Assembly: GCA_038319025.1 (NCBI GenBank)
Contig: JBBQCW010000018.1
Coordinates: forward strand, 1-64,000
Source: JBBQCW01 sp038319025
GTDB lineage: Bacteria > Actinomycetota > Thermoleophilia > Solirubrobacterales > Solirubrobacteraceae
DNA length: 64,000 nucleotides
Reading direction: 5' to 3'
Of the stretch, positions 7,281 to 13,598 are shown in pieces. Numbering within the stretch: position 1 is the first letter of the stretch; every line of letters begins with the position of its first letter. The notes under the pieces were generated by a model that ran no database searches, was not told the origin of the DNA, and saw nothing but the letters and a program-made list of their open reading frames with translations. Both the position numbers and the translations under genes were made by a program.

Positions 7281-9632
7281 ATGACCATCGTTGAGTACCC
7301 CAAGGGGACGCGTTTCCCCGGCACCATCGGCCGCACGACCGACGTGTCCAGCCCCGCATGGGAGGCAGTGACCCGCGCACCCGCCGGTGCGCCGAATGTG
7401 GTCTTCATCGTGCTTGACGACACCGGGTTCGGGCAGCTGGGCTGCTACGGCAGCCCGATCGACACCCCGAACCTCGACCGCCTCGCGGCGGGAGGCGTGC
7501 GGTTTAACAACATGCATACGACGGCGCTGTGCTCCCCCAGCCGCTCGTGCATCGTCACCGGCCGTAATCACCACAGCAACAACATGGCCTGCATCACCGA
7601 GGGCTCCACCGGCTACCCCGGGTACAACGGCAACGTTCCGTTCGAGAACGGGATGCTCTCCGAGATGTTGCTGGAGCGCGGCTACAACACCTACATGATC
7701 GGCAAGTGGCACCTGATCCCCTCCAGCCAGGAGACAGCGGCCGGCCCGTACACACGCTGGCCTCTTGGGCGCGGCTTCGAGCGCTATTACGGTTTCCTGG
7801 GCGGCGACACCAGCCAGTGGTTCCCGGATCTGATCTACGACAACCACCAAGTTGAGCCGCCCCGCACGCCTGAGGAGGGCTACCACCTCACGGAGGACCT
7901 GGCCGATAAGGCGATCGGCTTCATCGCCGATGCGAAGCAGATCGACCCGGACAAGCCGTTCTATCTGCACTTCTGCCCGGGCGCGACCCACGCGCCCCAC
8001 CACGCGCCTAAGGAATGGATTGACCGGTACGTCGGGAAGTTCGACGATGGCTGGGAGGTCTACCGCGAGCAAGTCTTCGCCAAGCAGCAGGAGCTGGGGA
8101 TCGTGCCGGCCGATGCCACGCTGTCGCGCCACGACCCGGACGTGCCCGAGTGGGCATCGCTCAGTGACGACCAGCGCCGGCTCTACGCCCGGATGATGGA
8201 GGTCTTTGCCGGCTTCCTTTCGCACACCGACCACCACATCGGCCGTGTGCTCGACTTCCTTGACCAGACGGGCGAGCTGGAAGACACGCTGATCATGGTG
8301 ATCTCGGACAACGGCGCCAGCTCCGAGGGCGGCGAGACGGGCACCACGAACGAGGCGCAGTTCTTCAACATGGCGCCTGAGCCGTTCGAGGAGAGCCTCA
8401 AGGCCATCGACCAACTCGGCGGCCCGCAGTACTTCAACCACTACCCGTGGGGGTGGACGTTCGCGGGCAACACGCCGTTTCGCCGCTGGAAGCGCGAGAC
8501 GTACCGCGGCGGAGTCAGCGACCCGTTCATCGTCCACTGGCCCAAAGGCGTGAAAACGCGCGGTGACGTCCGTGAGCACTACGCCCACGCCATCGACATG
8601 GTCCCCACCGTCCTAGACCTGCTCGACCTCCAGCCCCCCGCGGCGATCCGCGGCGTGACCCAGGCGCCGCTGGAAGGCGCGAGCTTCGCGTCGGTCCTCG
8701 ATGACGCTTCGGCCGACGAGACCCGGACGGAGCAGTACTTCGAGATGATGGGCCACCGAGCCATCTACAAGGACGGCTGGCGCGCCGTCTGCCCCTGGCC
8801 CGGGCCGTCATTCAAGGAGGCCGGGAAACAATTCGGCACCCCGATCACCGCCGCCGACCTCGTGGCGATGGACCAGGACGGATGGGAGCTGTACCACGTC
8901 GCCGAGGACTTCGCCGAGAACGACGACGTCGCTGCCGAACACCCCGACATCCTCAACGACCTCATCTCCCTCTGGTACGTGGAGGCCGGCAAGTACAACG
9001 TGCTGCCGATCGACGCCAGCGGCATCTTCCGCCTGGCGCAGGAGAAGCCCGTGCTCGCGCTCCCGCGTGACCAGTACGTCTACTACCCCGGCACGCAGTC
9101 GATCCCGTTCTTCGCCGGCGCGCGGGTCCTAAACCGTCCGCACAGCATCACTGCGAAGGTCGACATCCCGGCCGGCGGCGCCGAGGGCGTGCTGCTCTCG
9201 CAGGGCACGAGCGCGGGCGGGTACTCCTTCTACGTTAAGGACAAGCACCTGCATTACGTCCACAACTACGTGTCCCGGGCTCTGCACCACGTGGTCTCCG
9301 ACATCGAGGTGCCCGAGGGGGCACACGAGCTGCGGTTCGAGTTCGAGGTCACCGGCCAACCCGACCTGTTCGCCGGCAAGGGCAGCGCCGGCAGCCTCCA
9401 GCTATACATCGACGGGAAGCTCGTCGGCGTCGCGGACGCCCCGGAGACGGTCCCGCTGGCCTTCAACCCAGGCAACCTGGTCTGCGGGTCCGATCCCGGC
9501 TCAGTCGTCACGTCCGACTATGCGCAGCCGTTCGCATTCACCGGCGACCTGCACAAGGTGACCGTCGATCTCAGCGGTGAACTCATCACAGACACCGAAG
9601 CCGAGATGCGGATGCACATGGCACGTCAGTAG
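7281..9632 (+). CDS. arylsulfatase, AtsA-type (type I sulfatase)
   Basis: This sulfate-ester hydrolase has 783 residues, close to the size of mycobacterial AtsA-type enzymes. The metal site begins with VFIVLDDTGFGQLGCYG (41-57). CSPSR (84-88) is the signature whose Cys must be converted to formylglycine by a separate generating enzyme. GKWHL and SDNGASSEGG give further active-site residues. The last about 150 residues form a beta-rich domain. No signal peptide is visible, so it is probably cytoplasmic. GGAGG lies 5 nt before the ATG. It follows the P450 by 80 bp in the same direction. No formylglycine-generating enzyme is encoded in the window, so that partner must lie elsewhere. The substrate is unknown. 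Confidence 0.93.
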   Translation: MTIVEYPKGTRFPGTIGRTTDVSSPAWEAVTRAPAGAPNVVFIVLDDTGFGQLGCYGSPIDTPNLDRLAAGGVRFNNMHTTALCSPSRSCIVTGRNHHSNNMACITEGSTGYPGYNGNVPFENGMLSEMLLERGYNTYMIGKWHLIPSSQETAAGPYTRWPLGRGFERYYGFLGGDTSQWFPDLIYDNHQVEPPRTPEEGYHLTEDLADKAIGFIADAKQIDPDKPFYLHFCPGATHAPHHAPKEWIDRYVGKFDDGWEVYREQVFAKQQELGIVPADATLSRHDPDVPEWASLSDDQRRLYARMMEVFAGFLSHTDHHIGRVLDFLDQTGELEDTLIMVISDNGASSEGGETGTTNEAQFFNMAPEPFEESLKAIDQLGGPQYFNHYPWGWTFAGNTPFRRWKRETYRGGVSDPFIVHWPKGVKTRGDVREHYAHAIDMVPTVLDLLDLQPPAAIRGVTQAPLEGASFASVLDDASADETRTEQYFEMMGHRAIYKDGWRAVCPWPGPSFKEAGKQFGTPITAADLVAMDQDGWELYHVAEDFAENDDVAAEHPDILNDLISLWYVEAGKYNVLPIDASGIFRLAQEKPVLALPRDQYVYYPGTQSIPFFAGARVLNRPHSITAKVDIPAGGAEGVLLSQGTSAGGYSFYVKDKHLHYVHNYVSRALHHVVSDIEVPEGAHELRFEFEVTGQPDLFAGKGSAGSLQLYIDGKLVGVADAPETVPLAFNPGNLVCGSDPGSVVTSDYAQPFAFTGDLHKVTVDLSGELITDTEAEMRMHMARQ

Positions 9633-10178
9633 CTCCACTCGATGCCGCGCGGGTTCGATCGCTACGCACATGACATCCACGAATATCTGGCGCACTGCCT
9701 GGGGATAGGCACCCCCAACGCGGCTCGCGCTCGCGCCACAGCCACGTCGTAGACGGACTCATCGTCCTTTCCAGCAGGCTTCGTTACCTCGCCTCGCCAG
9801 GTCTTGCGTTTGAGCGGTTCGTGCTAGCCGAGCAGCCAGATCAGGCTCTGCACATTAGGCATGTCTGGCACCCCACCTCGGCCCCCTCGATGCAACTGCG
9901 TAGCTCGCGGGCAAAACGCCAGATGAGCGTCGTACTGCTCGCCTAGCGTCCCACTCCCCACCACGGGTCAGCCGAGTACCGACTCCCCCGTCGAGAACGG
10001 AGTACTGAGCCGCTCGACATTTCGGTCATGCCCACCTAGCGGGGGAAGGAGGCTGGTCCCTCGCGCGCGTAGAGTGAGTCCCAAAACTCCCACATCGCCT
10101 CGGTCGTGTGTCGATCGCATCCGACCAGCCTGGAGCGATCAATCCGCTGCACACGCGGTACTTCTCGGGGAACCACCG
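9633..10178. other. decayed or non-coding stretch
   Basis: I find no intact gene in these 546 bp. Two weak traces are on the minus strand. At 9662-9862 a frame starting MPNVQSLIWLLG is interrupted by one TAG and then reads HEPLKRKTWRGE, which looks protein-like but is unrecognised. At 10036-10178 a frame ending TTEAMWEFWDSLYAREG resembles the C-terminus of an alpha/beta hydrolase or esterase, cut off at the tRNA fragment. Both are tentative. Stops in all frames and the neighbouring scar suggest accumulated deletions. Confidence 0.4.
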
Positions 10179-10241
10179 ACCGTCTCGAAAACCGTTGTGC
10201 GGGTAACCCCTGTACCGGGGGTTCGAATCCCCTATCACGGT
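10179..10241 (+). tRNA. tRNA-Ser(CGA) 3-prime fragment (likely attachment-site remnant)
   Basis: An anticodon loop CTCGAAA (10183-10189, anticodon CGA) is followed by an anticodon-stem strand ACCGT, a long variable arm around TGTGCGGGTAACC, and a textbook T-arm GGGGGTTCGAATCCCCT (10216-10232). The long variable arm and CGA anticodon indicate serine. Upstream there is no D-arm and no acceptor strand able to pair with ATCACGG, so the gene is incomplete and non-functional. A copy running from the anticodon loop to the 3-prime end is what tyrosine integrases leave at att sites. Confidence 0.65.
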
Positions 10242-10244
10242 GAT

Positions 10245-10265
10245 CTACTGAACCGGGCGAACTCC
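10245..10265 (+). repeat. IS3-end-like 21-mer
   Basis: This 21-mer matches the IS right end at 576-596 at 18 of 21 positions, sharing the GAACCGGG and GAACTCC blocks. It begins 3 bp after the tRNA fragment and is followed about 20 bp later by a truncated gene. I read it as a trace of a second, related element. It could be chance, since it is short and GC-rich. Confidence 0.4.
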
Positions 10266-10283
10266 GGACCCGCGGCCGCTTGA

Positions 10284-10430
10284 TCTGGACTACTCGGGCT
10301 TGCGCTCGGCGGCGAGGACGGGATCGTCCACGTGCTGCGCTGCCTGCTCGCCGAAGCCGACCTGCTGATGGCCGTCGACGGGTACCCGCGCATCTCCGAC
10401 CTGACCCCAGCCGCACTCCAGCGCCGATGA
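10284..10430 (+). pseudogene. FMN-dependent alpha-hydroxyacid oxidase, C-terminal remnant
   Basis: Reading from 10284 to the TGA at 10428-10430 gives the stretch GLALGGEDGIVHVLRCLLAE, then ADLLMAVDGYPRISDL and a short tail. This matches the last about 45 residues of the lactate 2-monooxygenase / L-lactate dehydrogenase (LldD-like) family, including the conserved final helix. An in-frame TGA at 10281-10283 closes the frame on the left, and nothing upstream continues the FMN-binding barrel. The remnant cannot be functional. It follows directly on the tRNA fragment and IS-end-like sequence, so it probably marks the right edge of a deletion. Confidence 0.7.
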
Positions 10431-10451
10431 GTTTGGTGGCGATCCAGCGGC

Positions 10452-11081
10452 CTACGTCTTCACCGGCAGCATGCTCTCGTCGAAGGGTGGGAGCGGTTCG
10501 ATCAGCGGGGCAAGCAGCTCGGCTGCGCGCTCGGTCGTGAGGACGTCGTCGGGATCGAGCTCGATCAGGTCGTGCTCGCTGTCGTCGTACTCCCAGACGT
10601 TCTCGCCCACGAGCCGACCACGCTCGTCGTAGGGCCAGATCATCGCGACCCTGCCCCTGAGGAGATACATGGCGTTCTCGTCCGCCTCGATGCCGCCAGC
10701 CGCGAGGACGGAACCGAGCGTCTGCTGGTAGCCGACCATCGTGCTCACGACCATCCAGTCGCCGACGGCGACGGTCTCGCGCTCGTTGTAGAAGACGGAC
10801 TGGTTGGTCTCCGCCCAATGTCGGTAGAGCGGCTCCACCTGTGCGCGACCTTCGAGGGTCATGGGCGGCTGGCCGATCATGTTGAAGCGGTAGATGGGGT
10901 TCTCGACCATCATCTCCGGTGCGAAGATCTCCTCCACGCGACCCGCGTGCTCGAGGTTGCGATGGCGATCGTAAGCCTTGAGTAGATACCGGTGGCGCGG
11001 ATTCTCGGTGACCTCGATCAACGCTTGAACAGCGGCGTTCGTCTTGGTGATGTCAAGTTGCTTTACGTCGACCTGCGGCAT
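10452..11081 (-). CDS. SnoaL/NTF2-like fold protein
   Basis: This 209-residue protein has the layout of the NTF2/SnoaL-like superfamily: an N-terminal helical part (RHRYLLKAYDRHRN), then AGRVEEIFAPEMMVENPIYR and PMTLEGRAQVEPLYRHW, with alternating beta strands (AVGDWMVVSTMVGYQQ and MYLLRGRVAMIWPYD). Members are small-molecule isomerases, hydrolases or binding proteins. The polar C-terminal tail beyond about residue 170 is longer than usual. It stands alone, 22 bp from the oxidase remnant and 225 bp from the TetR gene at 11307, so no pathway can be assigned. The 225-bp gap shows nothing recognisable. Confidence 0.65.
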   Translation of the reverse strand: MPQVDVKQLDITKTNAAVQALIEVTENPRHRYLLKAYDRHRNLEHAGRVEEIFAPEMMVENPIYRFNMIGQPPMTLEGRAQVEPLYRHWAETNQSVFYNERETVAVGDWMVVSTMVGYQQTLGSVLAAGGIEADENAMYLLRGRVAMIWPYDERGRLVGENVWEYDDSEHDLIELDPDDVLTTERAAELLAPLIEPLPPFDESMLPVKT

Positions 11082-11306
11082 ACGTGCACTTTAGCGAGCC
11101 CGGTGCCGCCCCCGGCGGACACCGTGCGCTCTGTGCTCGCGACAGGTCGGTTAGACCCCATACCGAAGGCGATCGCTAGATAGTCGCTCTCCGCCCGGCA
11201 CCTATCGGCTGGACGCCGCGCCATGGCCGGAAGCAAGGCCGGCCTGACCGTCTCGATCGGCTTTCGCATCGTGCGGTGACGCAGCGGCGTCACGGCACAT
11301 CGCCTG

Positions 11307-11999
11307 CTAGTCCGGGCGAGAATTCTTGCCGGCGAACGTCTGAGTGAGTCCGCGGATCAATGTGTCGAGGCCGAACGCGAACTCTTGGGTGTAGTCGTAG
11401 CCGAACTCGGCGACGTGGCCACCGACGACCTCGGCGAGATAGGGGTAGCGCTCGGCGAGGGCGCCGGCCTGTTGCGTCTGCCGGGTGGCTGATGCCGCGA
11501 ACTCGTCGGGCGTCTCGATGGCTAATGTGCGGCGCTGGAGCGCGAAGCCGTAGATGAAGCTGTCGAACAACGACATCACGTGCACTGCGTCACCCGGCGA
11601 GAAGTCGGCGGTCCGCAGGCAGCCGAGCACGTCGTTGTGGTGTTGGAGGTTTGACGGGCCTGGGTTACCGCGGCCCTCCATGAGTCCGATCGCCCATTGA
11701 TGCTGCCGGAGCCCTTGGTCGATGGCGATTGCGCGGCCGCGCATCGCGGCGGTCCATTCCTGCTCCAGGCTCGGGAGCGCGATCTCGGCCCAGACGAGGT
11801 CGATCATGCCGTCCAGCAGGTCCTCCTTGCTGGCGACGTGGTTGTAAAGCGACATGGCCTCCACGCCCAGCTTTTTGGCGAGGACACGCATCGACGGCAC
11901 TTCGGCGTGCTTGTCGGCCAGGGTGATCGCCGCGCGCAGCACTCGGTCGCGGGTGAGGGGGGTACGTCGTCTCGTCGTCGTTGGTGTTCTATCGGTCAA
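11307..11999 (-). CDS. TetR-family regulator (TetR_C_1-like)
   Basis: This 230-residue protein has an N-terminal helix-turn-helix at MRVLAKKLGVEAMSLYNHV (about 38-56) followed by a ligand-binding domain like that of tetracycline-repressor-type regulators (the ALPSLEQEWTAAMRG and FIYGFALQ regions). The start is a TTG at 11999, supported by GGAG six nt upstream; no ATG or GTG occurs before the DNA-binding domain. It diverges from a DUF4386 membrane-protein gene. The imperfect 11-bp inverted repeat between them overlaps promoter elements for both directions, so it probably represses itself and its neighbour. Confidence 0.85.
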   Translation of the reverse strand: MTDRTPTTTRRRTPLTRDRVLRAAITLADKHAEVPSMRVLAKKLGVEAMSLYNHVASKEDLLDGMIDLVWAEIALPSLEQEWTAAMRGRAIAIDQGLRQHQWAIGLMEGRGNPGPSNLQHHNDVLGCLRTADFSPGDAVHVMSLFDSFIYGFALQRRTLAIETPDEFAASATRQTQQAGALAERYPYLAEVVGGHVAEFGYDYTQEFAFGLDTLIRGLTQTFAGKNSRPD

Positions 12000-12008
12000 T
12001 TTCCGCTC

Positions 12009-12051
12009 CGCTTGACAAGCTTACGGTGTATGTTATACCTTACATCGTAAG
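12009..12051 (+). promoter_or_regulatory. promoter and TetR operator upstream of the DUF4386 gene
   Basis: TTGACA (12012-12017) and TATACC (12034-12039), 16 nt apart, form a good rightward promoter. The -10 box lies between the arms of an imperfect inverted repeat, CTTACGGTGTA (12020-12030) and TACATCGTAAG (12041-12051), which match in 10 of 11 pairs. A TATAAC box on the opposite strand (12037 to 12032) would serve the TetR gene. Repressor binding would block both directions. Confidence 0.65.
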
Positions 12052-12140
12052 TCTACAGCGTCGGCCCGCCGAAGGGAATGTGGGTGGAAGCGCAGTGGAC
12101 GTTCTCCAGCACCTCCTCAAGTCAATCAAGGGAGTCCCTC

Positions 12141-12914
12141 GTGGACCCGAACCGAAAAACCGCGCTCATCGCGGGCGTCCTCTTCATCAGCACCTTTGTC
12201 ACCTCGATTGTCGGACTGATCCTCTACGACCCCGTGCTTCACCAGGTCGGGTACATCACCGGCGCCGGCGCCGACACCCGGGTGACCATGGGGGCGTTCC
12301 TGGAGATCCTCCTGATCATCGCCAACATCGGCACCGGCGTGGTGCTGTTCCCCATTCTCAAGAGGCAGAACGAAGCGCTTGCCCTCGGCTTTGTCGCCAG
12401 CCGCATCGTCGAGTCGACCGTCATCGCCGTCGGCCTCATGAACCTCTTGGCGATCATCACGCTCCGGCAGGACATCGGTGGTGCCGCCGGGGCGGATCCC
12501 GCCGCCCTCACGGTCGCCGCCAAGTCACTGGTTGCCGTCCACGATTGGACGTTCCTGCTCGGGCCCGGCTTCTGCGTCGCGGTCGGCAACGGCATGATCC
12601 TCGGCTACCTGTTCTACGCATCGGGCCTCGTGCCTCGGCGCATGGCGATGCTGGGCCTGATCGGTGGCCCGCTGATCTTTGCTTCCTCGGTCGCAGTCCT
12701 GTTCGGCGCTTACGAGCAGACCTCAGCAACCGCGTTCATCGCGTCGATCCCCGAGATCCTTTGGGAAGGCTCGCTCGGCATCTATCTCACGTTCAAGGGG
12801 TTCAGGCCGGCAGCGATCCTTCGCGAGGATCACTCTGGGAGGTCGGAGGAGGCCTTCCGGTCGAAGGTCAAGTGGGTGACCCCGCTGGGCACCGACACGG
12901 CCTCGATCTCATAG
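12141..12914 (+). CDS. DUF4386-family membrane protein
   Basis: This 257-residue integral membrane protein has about six hydrophobic helices (for example AGVLFISTFVTSIVGLILYD, LLIIANIGTGVVLFPIL, and the YLFYASGLVPRRMAMLGLIG region). The layout and the KTALIAGVLFI opening match DUF4386, a family of unknown function common in Actinobacteria and often next to a TetR gene. I use the GTG at 12141 because GGGAG precedes it and translation then opens directly into the first membrane helix. The last 85 bp overlap the 3-prime end of the convergent reductase gene at 12830. Confidence 0.8.
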   Translation: MDPNRKTALIAGVLFISTFVTSIVGLILYDPVLHQVGYITGAGADTRVTMGAFLEILLIIANIGTGVVLFPILKRQNEALALGFVASRIVESTVIAVGLMNLLAIITLRQDIGGAAGADPAALTVAAKSLVAVHDWTFLLGPGFCVAVGNGMILGYLFYASGLVPRRMAMLGLIGGPLIFASSVAVLFGAYEQTSATAFIASIPEILWEGSLGIYLTFKGFRPAAILREDHSGRSEEAFRSKVKWVTPLGTDTASIS

Positions 12915-13492
12915 TCCTCCTCCAGCGATTCCAGCCCGTCCCACAACCGGACGCCGCGGCCGAGCACGAACGGCACCTGCACCACGTGCATGTGGTCGAC
13001 CAAGCCCGCGGCGAGGAAGTCGCGCACGACGGTCGCGCCACCTCCGATGCGAACGTCCTTTCCGTCGGCCGCGTCACGGGCGGCGGCGAGGGCTTCGGCC
13101 GGTGAGGCGTCGAGGAAATGGAAGGTGGTGCCCCCCTCCATCTCGATCGAGGGTCGCGGGCGGTGGGTCAGCACGAAGGTCGGCGTGTGAAACGGGGGGT
13201 TGGGGCCCCACCAACCCGTCCAATCGGCGTCGTCCTGCCAGCCCGGTGGGCCGAACTTGCCCGCGCCCATGATCTCCGCGCCGAAGCCCGGCTCGTGCTG
13301 CTGGGCAAACGCATTGTCGACGCCGACCGTGCCGCCCGTACGTCCCACGATCGGTGCACCGAAGCGGGTGGCGATCATCCGCTCGTGCAGCCGGTGGCCG
13401 GCGTGGCCCATGGGCGTGTCGAGGGACTGGCCCTCCCCGGCCGCGAAACCATCCAGCGATATGGAGAGGTTGTGAATGCGCGTGCGTGTCAT
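12830..13492 (-). CDS. dihydrofolate-reductase-fold protein (RibD C-terminal family)
   Basis: This 220-residue protein belongs to the RibD C-terminal / YyaP-like reductase family, with a dihydrofolate-reductase fold that binds NADPH. The N-terminal strand and loop HNLSISLDGFAAG (6-18), TFVLTHRPRP in the middle, and DVRIGGGATVVRDFLAAGLV followed by DHMHVVQVPFVLG near the C-terminus are family hallmarks. Stand-alone members have no settled substrate. The reading frame overlaps the 3-prime end of the convergent DUF4386 gene by 85 bp. It is divergent from the molybdopterin oxidoreductase at 13599. Confidence 0.85.
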   Translation of the reverse strand: MTRTRIHNLSISLDGFAAGEGQSLDTPMGHAGHRLHERMIATRFGAPIVGRTGGTVGVDNAFAQQHEPGFGAEIMGAGKFGPPGWQDDADWTGWWGPNPPFHTPTFVLTHRPRPSIEMEGGTTFHFLDASPAEALAAARDAADGKDVRIGGGATVVRDFLAAGLVDHMHVVQVPFVLGRGVRLWDGLESLEEDYEIEAVSVPSGVTHLTFDRKASSDLPE

Positions 13493-13598
13493 CTGCTCGC
13501 TCCGTGTGATCGGCGTTGGGCGTGCAGATCATCTCAAGCTCGACCGGGGTGCCGCCCGTATGCTCTGCGCTCGACGGCAACCCGACCGAGGCCGGAAA

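Noticed and set aside
7107..8588. 493-residue minus-strand frame opposite the arylsulfatase
   Set aside because: It shares no motif with any family I know and lies over the sulfatase active-site region, so it is a composition shadow.
10140..10241. a complete tRNA-Ser gene
   Set aside because: No D-arm or 5-prime acceptor strand complementary to ATCACGG is present upstream, so only a 3-prime fragment can be supported.
12009..12017. CGCTTGACA half-site as a third copy of the shared operator
   Set aside because: It is followed by AGCTTACGG with no TGTCAAGCG arm; here it is better explained as the -35 box of the DUF4386 promoter.
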